Below are positions 20,744 through 31,665 of a stretch of 64,000 bases of DNA, piece by piece. The notes below the pieces were generated by a model. The model ran no database searches. It worked only from the letters and a program-made list of their open reading frames with translations, and was not told the DNA's origin. Both the position numbers and the translations under genes were made by a program. Position 1 is the first letter of the stretch; every line of letters begins with the position of its first letter. Source of the DNA: Tuctoria greenei. Taxonomy: Eukaryota; Streptophyta; Magnoliopsida; Poales; Poaceae. The stretch lies in contig JAYESD010000005.1 of NCBI GenBank assembly GCA_036927565.1, forward strand, positions 12,988,565 through 13,052,564. The letters are read 5' to 3'.

Positions 20744-22306
20744 TCACTCTTCGCTGTTAGTCCTCTCGTCGTCTTCATCGTCTTCATCGCTTTCGGCTTG
20801 ACGAGGTTGAGAGGTAGGAGGAGGAGCGGAGCTGCTCGAGCCCCCAATGCCAAAGTAGGCAAGCTCGGAAGGAGTCAAGGGGCTGAGCTCGGTGATGTCT
20901 GGATCAGAATCTTCAGAAAGTACTGGAGATCCAATTGGATTGATCTCCAGCTTCTCACTCAGCTGCTTCACATTGGCTTTTATGTATCTCATGTCCTCCT
21001 TCCTCTTCTGATTTAGCTTGTGAAGCTTCACTTCAGTTTTCTTGCATGAGGAGAAAATTGCAGCCAATTACTTGAGGATCCCACTGGCGGATCCTTTCTG
21101 AGGGGCTTCCCTGGAGGGAGGAGTAGCCCTAGCAGCTTCTTCTTGTCTTGCCGGTGCCTCGGGGCTTGAGGCCGGCGATGGAGCAGCCTGGACACTCACG
21201 GACTGAGGCTTCTGAGGCCTCAGTGGAGTGTGCTCCACATCCTTCACAAACTCGATCCCTGTGACCTTCTCAATCATGAACATCAAGTAAGGGGCATAGC
21301 CACAGGATCGGTTGGGGGTACTTGAGATATTGACCATATCATTCCAGATATAGTCTGCAACATCGAATTGCCTTTTCTTGCTGATGACCCTCATCAGGGT
21401 CCGGAGGTAGCCTTGCACACTCCCTGCATCCCCATCCTTGAGAGCAATCGTCTTCCTGAGGACTCTGTTGAGGACCACAAAGAAAGGCTTCATGTTCTTT
21501 GTGAAGGGAGGAACATACTTGGAGGTGGGCTCATACATGAACTTCATTCCATCCCTCTCAATGACCCCAATGTTGTGGATAATGAGGTGGTCATGTCCCT
21601 CAGAGTCAAGATGCAGCAGGCGGGCAAACTCTTCTTGAGTGATGGAATACTTGGATCCATGAGTCATCCAAGTCACACTTTCCTCATCTTCGCCTGAGAA
21701 GTGGCACGTTGCATAGAATTGTGCAATCACTTCATCATTCCAATTGTACCTGAAAGCAAACAGATCCTTCAGCCCATGTCTCCCTGCAGCTTGTATCACT
21801 TCATCAAAAGCTGCACATTTCCTCTTCTCAAGGTGGGCCCAGTCAATCCATTGACTGCGCACCACAGGGGTCTTCATCGGCAAGTAGACCAGCTTGTAGA
21901 AGTCAGCATGGAAATTTGACCAGAATCTGCCATCAGCTGCTTGCTTGGGCCTTGCATAGCAATCAACACTTCTCAACTTCATAGCCACATCGCTGCCCTT
22001 GCCATTGAATCTTTCCTCGTTGGGGTCCCGGACCCCTTCTCTGGGAGTATGCAGCTTTAGGGGCCCAACGGGCCCTGTGGCAACCCCCTTGCCCTTCCCT
22101 TTAGCTTGGCGAGGGCCACTTGAAGGAGGAGCAGCCTTCGAGGCGGCCTTCTTGACACACACCTTCCTACGAACCTGGGGAGGTGAGGGAGCAGGCTCGG
22201 AGGGTCTCTCTTGGCGTTTCTTGCCAAGACCCGTCGAGGACCGAGGTGCCACCTCGTGGTCCAACTCGGCCTCGAAATCGGAGATTTCGTTGTCGGAGTT
22301 CGACAT
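20744..22306 (-). pseudogene. Copia ORF3 in the envelope position, one internal stop
   Basis: About 520 codons, starting at MSNSDNEISDFEAEL (22306) and interrupted only by a TAA at 21070-21068, after which the same frame continues to 20744. The N-terminal 100 residues are basic and Pro-rich; the middle (FWSNFHADFYKLVYLP, WMTHGSKYSITQEEFARLL) resembles the plant transposon-protein family found in grass retroelements. After the stop comes a Lys-rich helical segment, then an acidic tail. I see no signal peptide or convincing membrane segment, so the envelope position does not mean an envelope function. Its role is unknown. Confidence 0.7.
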
Positions 22307-23289
22307 GATCTGAGAATGAGTGATCAAGAGAAAAGACAAGTTATACAAGGTATTGGTGAGGTAAGATGGCAATGGAAGGCAGTAGGGAATTAAAGAATTA
22401 GGTTTTGGTTCAGAAACAACGGACTTGTCCGGTGCTCAGGCACGGACTAGTCCGGGGGACCGGACTTGTCCGTACCTGGACCGGACTAGTCCGGTGTTCA
22501 TCCGCAAAAACCTAACAAACTGGATAAAAATTGGTCCCTAATGAAATAACTAGTCTAGCATACACATAGTACATCAACTGGACATGCAACTAGTGAAGAA
22601 TGCTAGGCCAAACGATAAGCAATAAATAAATTTGTGATTTCTTAGGGTTTTGAGGAAAATTTACCAAGAAATCCAAGGAAGCTTGAAAATGTGGGGGTTG
22701 GAGGCCGGACTTGTCCGCTAACTTCAATCCCCGAGTCTTCAAGCTTGATCTCCGCCCAAGATTGAGGCTTTTCGACGGAGGAATCAAGAATTCGCCTTGG
22801 GAGCTCGAGCGCAAGAGAGAGAAAGCTTGGGGGAGAGTGTGGGGTGAAGGGATTAGGGTTTGGTGGCGGCTAGGGTTATGGACACGAAAAATCGGACAAG
22901 TCCGGACCAGACCGGACTAGTCCGAAGTCCTCCAGAAACCTAAATCGGACTAGTCCGTGGTCTGTCGGACTAGTCCGGCCTAACCGGCACACTGCGGACT
23001 AGTCTGCAATGGCGGACTAGTCCGGGTAACCACGGACTTGTCCGTGGTCACCAGGAGAGAATTGCATAGCCCATTCATATATATTTGAAGGTCCAATAAT
23101 TGAGGGTAGAGAGGCAAAACAAATCAAACAATCTTGATGAATTTGACCAGAAAGCAAACAACAATCATACTATGATCAAATATTCATCAAGATCTAATAA
23201 TTGACATAGTTTTTCGAGAGAAAAATGAAGAGGGATGATTTTCACAATTCAATCAATATTTTGAAGCAATCATACAGGTGTGCAAATTT
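22307..23289 (-). promoter_or_regulatory. Copia spacer between pol and ORF3 with palindrome clusters
   Basis: Palindrome-type sites start at 22420, 22443, 22461, 22482, 22706, 22893, 22913, 22946, 22966, 22995, 23013 and 23033. Spacings of 18-23 bp repeat the LTR pattern. I see no clear TATA box between the cluster and ORF3. The 22500-22700 and 23050-23280 parts are AT-rich and empty. Confidence 0.75.
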
Positions 23290-26200
23290 TCAAGCCACAC
23301 TCCGAGAATCAAGAATGTTTAACTCATTTCGGAGTTCGCAAAAACGTTTTTCATCAAGTGGCTTGGTGAATATGTCGGCCAGTTGTTTTTGGGTGTTGAC
23401 ATGAGAGATGGATATGTCTCCTTTCATGGAATGATCTCTCAAGAAATGGTGTCTTATGTCAATGTGTTTAGTTCTAGAGTGCTCAACTGGATTGTGGGCT
23501 ATTTTAATGGCACTCTCATTGTCGCAAAGAAGAGGAATACGGTTCATATTGTAACCGTAATCCCTTAAAGTTTGTCGCATCCAAAGGAGTTGTGCACAAC
23601 AACTCCCGGCTGCAACATACTCCGCTTCGGCTGTGGATAATGCAATGGAATTCTGTTTCTTGGATGACCAAGAAACTAAGGATCTTCCTAGGAATTGGCA
23701 AGTGCCAGAAGTGCTTTTTCTATCAACTTTGCACCCGGCATAATCTGCATCGGAATACCCAATGAGATTGAATTTTGAGCCTTTTGGGTACCAAAGACCA
23801 AGGTTGGGTGTATGAACTAAATATCTTAGGATTCTCTTTACGGCTGCCAAATGACATTCCTTAGGGTTGGCTTGAAATCTTGCACACAAACATACACTCA
23901 ACATAATATCTGGCCTAGATGCACATAAGTAAAGTAAAGATCCAATCATGGAGCGATATACCTTTTGGTCGACGCTCGGTCCATCTTCATTGAGATCCAA
24001 GTGACCATTCGTTGCCATGGGAGTCTTTATGGGCTTTGCCTTGTCCATGCCAAACTTCTTGAGGATGTCCTGTGTGTACTTGGTTTGGCTTATGAATGTT
24101 CCTTCCCTTTGTTGCCGCACTTGGAATCCCAAGAAGTACTTCAATTCTCCCATCATTGACATTTCAAATCTGTCTGTCATAATTTTACTAAACTCTTCAC
24201 AGAAAGATTGGTTAGTTGATCCAAAAATTATATCATCAACATAGATTTGGCAAATGAAAAGATCATTATCCAGATTTTTTGTGAATAATGTATAGTCTAC
24301 TTTGCCAATTTGAAAGCCATTATCAATTAAAAAATCTCTAAGACACTCATACCAAGCTCTGGGAGCTTGTTTGAGGCCATAGAGAGCCTTACGCAGTTTA
24401 TACACGTGGTCGGGGAACTCTTCGTCTTCAAATCCGGGTGGTTGCTCCACGTACACTTCTTCCTTGATCGGTCCGTTGAGGAAGGCGCTTTTTACGTCCA
24501 TTTGGTACAGCTTGAAATCATGGTGAGTAGCATATGCAAGTAATATTCTAATTGATTCAAGCCTAGCTACTGGGGCAAAAGTTTCATCGAAATCCAAACC
24601 TTCGACTTGTGAGTAACCTTTGGCCACAAGTCGTGCCTTGTTTCTTGTCACCACCCCGTGTTCGTCTTGTTTGTTGCGGAAGACCCACTTGGTGCCGACT
24701 ATGTTTGCATTGGGTCTTTCCACAAGTTCCCAAACCTCGTTTCTCTTGAAGTTGTTCAACTCTTCTTGCATTGCCACCACCCAGTCCGGATCCTTCAATG
24801 CATCCTCAGTCCTGCGGGGTTCCAAAAAGGAGACAAACGAGTAATGTTCACAGAAATTTGCTATACGAGATCTGGTGGTTACTCCCTTTTGGATGTCGCC
24901 GATGATGTTGTCGATTGGATGATCCCTTTGAATGCATTGGTGTACTCTTGGGTGTGGCACTTGGGGGGTCGTATGTTGGTGTTCATCTTCTTCTCCCCCT
25001 GAGTTGTTGTCCTCGTTGATTTGTTGATCATGTTCATATTCTTGTGATTGATCTTGTATCGAGGCTCCCCCTTGATTGTTGATCTCCTCTTGTGGTTCAC
25101 TTTCCTCTTGTATTTGTGCCGATGACTCTTGTGGTCGTACTTCGCCTAGAGCCATCCTCTTTATTGCTTGATAGGGGGCGTCCTCTTTACCTAATTCACA
25201 TTGATCAACTTGCTCCTTTTGGGAGCCATTAGTTTCATCGAACACTACGTCACGTGCCACTTCAACAAGTCCGGAGGCCTTGTTGAAAACACGATAGGCG
25301 TAAGTGTTCGAATCATAACCAAGCAAGAAACCTTCATCGGACTTCGAAGCGAACTTTGAAGTCCTGGGCTTCTTGTTCAAAATATAGCAAGGAGAACCGA
25401 AAACTCGAAAATATGAAATGTTCGGTTTGTTACCGGTGAGTAGCTCATAGGGAGTCTTCTTAAGTAGTCGATGAAGGTAGAGTCGATTTGTGGCATGGCA
25501 AGCGGTGTTGATTGCTTCCGCCCAAAATCGATCCGAAGTCTTGTATTCATCGAGCATTGTTCTTGCCATCTCTATGAGCGTTCGGTTCTTCCTTTCGGCA
25601 ACTCCGTTTTGTTGTGGAGAGTATGGTGCTGAGAATTCGTGCTTGATTCCTTCCTCATCAAGGTACTCCTCCACTTGTATGTTCTTGAACTCCGTGCCGT
25701 TGTCGCTCCGAATACTCTTGATTGATAGTGAGAACTCGTTTTGCGCTCGCTTGAAGAATTTCTTGAGTGTTCCTTGTGTTTCTGACTTGTCATGCAAAAA
25801 GAACACCTAAGTGAAGCGGGAAAAATCATCAATAATGACTAAACCGTATTTGTTACCGCCTATGCTTATGTAAGCAATTGGACCGAAGAGGTCCATATGA
25901 AGTAGTTCGAGCGGTCTTGTCGTGGTCATGATGTTCTTTGCGGGATGTTGTGCTCCAACTTGCTTTCCTGCTTGGCACGCGCTACAAGGCCTGTCTTTCT
26001 CAAACACAACATCTTTCAAACCTCGGATGTGATCGCCCTTGAGGAGTTTTTGAAGGTTCCTCATACCAACATGTGCTAGCCGTCTATGCCACAGCCAACC
26101 CATGTTGGTTTTTGCAATCAAGCATGTGTCGAGTTCGGCTTTATCCTTGTTGAAGTCAACAAGATAAAGCTTTCCCTTTAACATACCCTTGAATGCAACG

Positions 26201-26541
26201 GAACCATCACTTCTCCTTGAGACGGTCACACCCTCGTTAGTAAACAGACAATTATAACCTTTGTCACATAACTGAGATATGGACAGCAGGTTATAATCTA
26301 AATATTCAACGTGTAAAACACGCGAAAGAGTATGTTCAGAGGATATTGCAATTTTACCGGTACCGAGGACCCTTCCTTGACTTTTATCCCCAAAGTAGAT
26401 GCCTTCGTTTGGGTCCTGGTTCACTTCATACTCCACAAACATCCTCCTTTCTCCGGTCATGTGGTTGGTGCATCCACTGTCCAGCACCCATTTGGATCCA
26501 CCGGAGGAGTAGGCCTGCAAAAAACAAATTACGCCTTGGTT
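23290..26541 (-). pseudogene. Copia pol: protease, integrase, RT, RNase H, one in-frame UAG
   Basis: One frame from 26541 to 23290. Protease WVLDSGCTNHMTG; GAG-pre-integrase and zinc-binding HRRLAHVG...CSACQAGK; integrase core with Asp (LHMDLFGP), Asp (RSDNGTEF) and Glu (QQNGVAERKNR); RT with DVKSAFLNG and YVDDIIFGS; RNase H with DADYAGCKVDRKSTSG, STAEAEYVA and ADIFTKPL. The order (integrase before RT) is the Ty1/copia signature. The only break is a TAG at 25807-25809 inside the integrase core. All catalytic residues are visible, so this is a very recent loss or needs readthrough. Confidence 0.93.
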
Positions 26542-28943
26542 TTAGGTACCCAAGCTTGCTTGGGTCCTTGGAGGTTAGTAACGATACATTTGGGCACCCA
26601 CACATGGGATTTTGTGTTCCCATGGCGTGGCCCAGCATAATAAGCATACACTTCACCAACATTATTTTTCATTAAGACATAGGAGGCATCAAATGTTTTA
26701 AACAGAAGTTGCTGTTGATTATGGGTCGGACTAGTCTGTGTGACCGGACTTGTCCGGATGACCGGACTTGTCCGGACCACAACCGGACTTGTCCGATTTT
26801 CATGAGAGTTCAGATTTTTAGTTTTCGAGTTACCAGGTTGTGAGGGTCCTCCCTTCACAAAGGTGATCCTTCCCTTGTTATTCTTATGATTTCCAGCTCT
26901 TTGCTTTCCATCACAAGAGTAACCAATGCCATACTTGACATTTGGAGGTCTTTGGACCAAATATGCACTACGTGCATAGTTGATACTCTCCTTGTCAAAT
27001 ATTACACATTGGGTAGGATTTTTGTCCTTCGTGGAGGTAGGATTTTCCTTCAACCTGGTGTTAGTTTTATCACATTTGCAAACATGAGCGATATTAGTTA
27101 AAGTGGGTTGAGAAGGTAGGGTTGAAGAGGAGGAAGGTTCACTAAGCTTGAGTGACTCAACCTGCACTTCAAGGATCTTGTTGACCTTGATTTGGTCATC
27201 AAGTTGATTCTTGATTGCAATATTTGAGTTGGTTAACTCCAAGCAAGTTTTCTTGCTTGAAGCTAGCTCAAGCTCTAGTGAGTGATTTTTCTCCTTTTCA
27301 AGAACTAGAAGATTGTCAAGTTCGACATGCTTCTCCTTTTGGGAGATAATCATGTCTTCTTGACGATCAATTAGCTCTTCCTTCTCAATAAGTTGGTTAA
27401 GCAAGAATTTCATTTTTGCAGCAGTTTTTCTATCTAAACCAATTAGCATATCTTCATCATCACTGTCTAGATCATCATCACTTGAGTAAGAATGCAAGGA
27501 AGGGGTTTTGATGTTTACCTTACGTTTACCTTCCTTAGCCATGAGGCAAGTTCCATTTGCCTTCTTTGCACCGAGCGTGGGGAAGAGTGTGGGTTTCTTG
27601 GGCATGCTTTCAATGGCTATGCTAGCCATTTCTTCTTCATCAGACGATGAGGACTCATCGTTTGAGTCCCACTCCTTTCCGATGTGTGCTTGTTCAGCTT
27701 GTTTCTTCTTCTTGAAGAACTTTTTTGGTTGAGGCTTGGACTCTTTACTCTTCTTCTTGTTGTCCTCATATGGGCAATCAACTATGAAGTGATTGTACTC
27801 ACCACAATTATAGCATGCTCGCCTCATCTTCGGCTTTGTCTTCTCCTTGTATTTTCCTTCACTCGATTTTGTTCCTTGTCTTTTCTTCATAATTCTCTTG
27901 AACTTCTTCATGAACAAAATCATATCTTCTTCGTCCAGCTCGCTGCTTTCATCATCACTGTCCTCCTCAAACTGAGCTTCTCTTGTTTCTTTGGATAGAG
28001 GTTTGAGTGTGGATTTTAAGGCAACTCCCTTCTTCTTGGCCGATGTGAGGTCAGCTATTTCTTTGACGTGCTTGGCTTGCTTCTCCATCATCTCAAAGTT
28101 GATGATTTTGCCAAGCAGTTCATCCGGAGTCATTTTCTTGTACCCGGGACTTTCTCGGATCATAGAGCAGAGTGTGACGTTGCGAGGCATAAAGGCTCTA
28201 AGGATGAGCTTTACAACCTCGTGGTCATTCCACTTTTTGCTACCATACGATCGAACCTTGTTCACAAGAGTCTTCAGTCTGTTGTACATGTCCTGGGGAG
28301 ATTCATCTTCCTCAATCGCGAACCTTCCTAGTTCACCTTCAATCATTTCAATCTTTGCCTCCCGCACATGCCGGTCACCTTCATGTGCTGTCTGTAGTGT
28401 GTCCCAGATTTCTTTGGCAATTTCCAATCCGTCCACCTTTGTGAATTCATCTCTACTTAGAGATGAGGTGATAACGGCTGCGGCTTGGGCATTCCTGTGG
28501 ATGGCTTGCTCTTGACTTGGCGTGAGTTCTTCATCGTCATCAGGGATGTTTATTCCTGTGCACACAATATGCCATAAACTTGGGTTAAGGGAAATCAAGT
28601 GCATCTTCATGTTTTGCCTCCACATGGAGTAATCACTCCCATCGAAGTGTGGGGCCTTTCCGAGAGGAATGGATAGATAATGACTGCTGTTAGAATTTAA
28701 ACGGTCATAATTAAAAGGATATCGGGAGTAGTCGGTGTGACTACTCCCCTTCTTCTTTTTTTCAACTTTAGCTTTCCCTTTGGAAAGTGCTTTCTTTCGG
28801 AGCAGTGCTTTCAGCTCCAATGTCTCATCATCATCATCATCGAAGTCTTGAATGGCTTTGAGATACTTTTCAAGCTTTTGGTGCTTGTCATTGTTCATCT
28901 CTTCCTGGTTGTTGATTTTCTGGACTTCCTTCATGTCCGACAT
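26529..28943 (-). CDS. Copia gag
   Basis: Start chosen at the first ATG after the primer site (28943, MSDMKEVQKI); the open frame begins at 28994. Length about 804 residues, large for a copia gag but usual in Maximus/SIRE. The UBN2-type capsid domain begins at about residue 110 (APHFDGSDYSMWRQNMKMHL) and runs to about 310. A Lys-rich region and zinc knuckle CYNCGEYNHFIVDC (CX2CX4HX4C) follow near residue 395, then a long coiled coil (LIEKEELIDRQEDMI) around residues 530-640. Near the C-terminus four RTSP-type repeats are encoded by copies of the palindrome. Ends in a 13-nt overlap with pol, which is in the -1 frame. Confidence 0.9.
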   Translation of the reverse strand: MSDMKEVQKINNQEEMNNDKHQKLEKYLKAIQDFDDDDDETLELKALLRKKALSKGKAKVEKKKKGSSHTDYSRYPFNYDRLNSNSSHYLSIPLGKAPHFDGSDYSMWRQNMKMHLISLNPSLWHIVCTGINIPDDDEELTPSQEQAIHRNAQAAAVITSSLSRDEFTKVDGLEIAKEIWDTLQTAHEGDRHVREAKIEMIEGELGRFAIEEDESPQDMYNRLKTLVNKVRSYGSKKWNDHEVVKLILRAFMPRNVTLCSMIRESPGYKKMTPDELLGKIINFEMMEKQAKHVKEIADLTSAKKKGVALKSTLKPLSKETREAQFEEDSDDESSELDEEDMILFMKKFKRIMKKRQGTKSSEGKYKEKTKPKMRRACYNCGEYNHFIVDCPYEDNKKKSKESKPQPKKFFKKKKQAEQAHIGKEWDSNDESSSSDEEEMASIAIESMPKKPTLFPTLGAKKANGTCLMAKEGKRKVNIKTPSLHSYSSDDDLDSDDEDMLIGLDRKTAAKMKFLLNQLIEKEELIDRQEDMIISQKEKHVELDNLLVLEKEKNHSLELELASSKKTCLELTNSNIAIKNQLDDQIKVNKILEVQVESLKLSEPSSSSTLPSQPTLTNIAHVCKCDKTNTRLKENPTSTKDKNPTQCVIFDKESINYARSAYLVQRPPNVKYGIGYSCDGKQRAGNHKNNKGRITFVKGGPSQPGNSKTKNLNSHENRTSPVVVRTSPVIRTSPVTQTSPTHNQQQLLFKTFDASYVLMKNNVGEVYAYYAGPRHGNTKSHVWVPKCIVTNLQGPKQAWVPKTKA
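26727..26795 (-). repeat. Four palindrome copies inside copia gag
   Basis: Sites start at 26727, 26745, 26763 and 26784 (spacing 18, 18, 21, all multiples of three). In the sense strand CGGACAAGTCCGG reads Arg-Thr-Ser-Pro, so the array becomes an RTSPV peptide repeat without breaking the frame. Confidence 0.85.
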
Positions 28944-28981
28944 GATCTCTTCGAGTGGTTGCACTCTTTCTTGAAGAACCC

Positions 28982-28993
28982 GCTCTGATACCA
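28982..28993 (-). promoter_or_regulatory. Copia primer binding site (tRNA-iMet)
   Basis: Sense TGGTATCAGAGC just inside the 5' LTR, the standard complement of initiator tRNA-Met used by most plant copia elements. Confidence 0.9.
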
Positions 28994-28995
28994 AT

Positions 28996-30556
28996 TGAAT
29001 GTAGGCCTAGAGGGGGGGTGAATAGGCCTTCTTGAATTTTCTCGGTTCCTGTAGGACTTCAACAAAAAGGTCAAATCCAGATATATCGGACTAGTCCGGT
29101 AAAGTGCGGACTAGTCCGGATTTCACGGGCTAGGTTGATCAAGTTAGGTCAATTTGATTGTTTCGTTGTCGTTTGCAGCAGAAATATAAACTTTAATGAC
29201 AGTTCAATAGTTGTATGTTAAGTTTTATTGCAAGTATGATTCTTGTTCAACTATTTAACTTGAATTCAACAAAATGAATCAAACCCTAGATAATGTTGAT
29301 CAACTAGAATGATGAACACAAACGAACAAGACACAAGATTTATCCCGTGGTTCGGTTACCACGAAGGCAGCCTACATCCACGTTGAGGAGCCCACAAAAG
29401 GACCGGGTATTCACCAACCCTTCCCTCGTCGGATCGCCACGAAGGCCAATCCTCTTCCACTAATCACACAGGGGTAAATCACCAAGTTGAAGGGGCGATC
29501 TCACAAGTTGAGAGCTCCCTTGATTACAAGTTTCAAAACTACCAATAACACACTTCGAAATATACAAATTGAGATGCAAGAGTGTGTTAGAGATTCAAAC
29601 CAAGAGCTCAATCGTGTGCCAAGTGCTTCTCCAATGATCTAGAAGTGATCTTCAATGGATTGATTGATTTTTCACTTAACTTCGTGGAGAGAGATGGTTT
29701 TTGAGTCTCTTGGGAGGTGTGACGGCGCTAGGGTTCGAGAGTGATTAAAAGTGGGCCGTGCACCTCTATTTATATGGGGTTTCTGGAAGTTACCGTTAGG
29801 GTTCAGAAATATCGGACTAGTCCGTGGTGGTGACCGGACTAGTCCGGTGTGCTGTGTGAAGCAAACCCTAAGTGTCTAGGAATCTCGGACTAGTCCGGTT
29901 CAAAACGGACTTGTCCGATTTCGTCACTGGAAAGCTTCGGACTAGTCCGATTGACATCGGACTTGTACGGACACATGAAACCCTAAGTGTTTAGGATGAC
30001 AAGTCTGCACTTGGAGGACTTGTCCGATTTAGATCAGGGTGTATATCGGACTAGTCCGATTGACATCGGACTTGTCCGAAGTGGATCAGAATGACTATCG
30101 GACTAGTCCGGGTCACAACGGACTGGTCTGATTTTGTGTGACTTGTGCATTGATAAGGACTAGTCCGCACTGGGGAGGACTAGTCTGAAGTGGAACAGAA
30201 AATATATCGGACTAGTCCGGTGGTGACCGGACTTGTCCGATCTGGTGCAGAATGTGATATCGGACTAGTCTGGCTGATATCGGACTAGTCCGGTCCTGTA
30301 TACTTTTGTGCATTGTGTGTGTGTGATTAAGTGAGATTGAGCTCTTGGGTGTGTTTCCTTAACACACTCCATACATACTAAACAACTAATTTATTCTCCT
30401 TGAGCTCAAATTCATTTTCCTTCTCAATTTCCCTCTTTTTGGTACTTTGCTCATTTTTCATCATTTTCCTGCATTCATCTCAACAAAAGGATTAGGATCC
30501 CAATTGCTTGTCATAAATCATCCAAAACCCACAAGGGAGTCCTAGATGCACTTTCA
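28996..30556 (-). repeat. Copia 5' LTR
   Basis: 1561 bp, same length as the 3' LTR. About 9 mismatches in total; four fall inside palindrome sites, and three of these are C to T changes in this copy at CpG (TCCG to TCTG). Palindrome array equivalent 29813-30292; TATA 29766-29774. Confidence 0.95.
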
Positions 30557-30561
30557 TTATG
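30557..30561. repeat. Target site duplication TTATG, right copy
   Basis: Matches 18722-18726; the CACTA reading frame resumes here. Confidence 0.95.
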
Positions 30562-31665
30562 GGTTGACCCTGAGCCTAGCATAGAACCAACGCTGCTAGG
30601 GTAGGCAGTTGGAGATACTAATTGCTCCTTTGGCACCGGAACCATCGCTGTACTTGGTGCCACTAATTGTCCCGGTTGTCTAAGTTGTTCCATTATTTCT
30701 TGCATATTTTCTTTGACCTTTTGAGTAATTGTTTCATCAAGTGTTTTCTTAAACTTCTCACGTCTTCTATATGTGTCTTTATATTTAGGGAAACCATCTA
30801 GCCAAGACATTTGAGAAGAGACTGCTCGAACCCGTCTGCTATGTTCAGGGTTTCCTAAGATAGCGGTAAGTTGGTCATTCTCCCTCTTCGGCTTGAAGAG
30901 ACTCTTCTGTTGCTTTTCAATTACTTCTTTCATTTTATCTTCTACTTCATTCATAGAGTCGGGCTTTTCAAGTTTGCCCTCGCTGGTCAAACCTGACCGA
31001 GCAAAGACCCAACACTGAGTTCTCTCATCACAACCTTCTAATGGGTGAGGATTGTCCTTACTGGTAATTTCGTCTAATATCGTATTCCATTTCTGGACTT
31101 TGGGGGCATACCCGGTAGACCCCAAGCGATGATGGTATTTGTTCTTTTTTGCAAGCTCTGACCTAGTTGCACTTAGAGCTTTAGCACCAAGTGTGATCTT
31201 TTAATGAACAAACTCTTGCCACTGAGCTTGTGTGATTTTTCCCATCTTCCTCGGGCTAGGGACCTTATCGGCCTTAACATAAGCATTCATTTCACTCTTC
31301 CAGCCACGAAACTTCTTGCCGCAAGAGACCAATGTTGCTTTCTTTACAGCTTCTTCCATGCCTTTCGGGAACTTGAATTGTTTCTTTATCCTTTCCCACA
31401 ACTCATTCTTGGTCTGCTCGGGTAATTTCCTCCAATTCTCGATTGTGATCGGCACGAGCTCCCTAACAAGAAAACCGCATGCATTACAGTACTTGGTAAC
31501 TGAATACAGTGGTTCCTGGGGAAGCCCACCTGGACCGACCCTTGTTATGTACATGATGCGGTCCAATGGACCCTTATTGGGACCTCGTTGCCCTCGTTTC
31601 CGCTTGAGTGAAGCTGAGGATTCATCCATTGGAGAACCTTCTGCGGTTTTAGGAGCCGAAGTCAC
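30562..31665 (-). pseudogene. CACTA protein, N-terminal half (Ptta/En-Spm type)
   Basis: Read from MTSAPKTAEG (31665). Basic RGQRGPNKG near the start is typical of grass CACTA proteins, followed by the plant transposase Ptta/En/Spm domain: WRKLPEQTKNELWERIKKQF, FRGWKSEMNAYVK, WQEFVH. A TAA at 31201 interrupts one frame that continues as SELAKKNKYHHRLGSTGYAP and CDERTQCWVFARSG to the copia insertion. C-terminal to this is a predicted helical stretch and a Pro/Gln-rich linker. It would continue at 18722. In En/Spm-type elements this class is the DNA-binding accessory protein; the DDE transposase is not seen. Confidence 0.8.

Larger units (their letters stand above)
18727..30556 (-). mobile_element. 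Ty1/copia Maximus/SIRE-type retrotransposon, 11.83 kb, complete
   Basis: Both LTRs are 1561 bp (18727-20287 and 28996-30556) and differ at about 9 positions by hand alignment (0.6%), implying insertion roughly 0.2 million years ago. On the minus strand: 5' LTR, tRNA-iMet primer site, gag (821 codons open), pol in one frame with a single stop, a third ORF in the envelope position, polypurine tract, 3' LTR. Long LTRs, a large coiled-coil gag and an extra 3' ORF fit the Maximus/SIRE lineage. Structural features are complete, but pol and ORF3 each carry one nonsense codon. Confidence 0.95.

Noticed and set aside
20744..22306. ORF3 as a true envelope glycoprotein
   Set aside because: No signal peptide, membrane anchor or glycoprotein-like cysteine pattern can be seen.
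26529..26548. Tiny intron between copia gag and pol
   Set aside because: The GT...AG stretch over the gag stop is only about 18 nt, too short to splice; a longer intron or frameshift remains possible and is listed as a finding.
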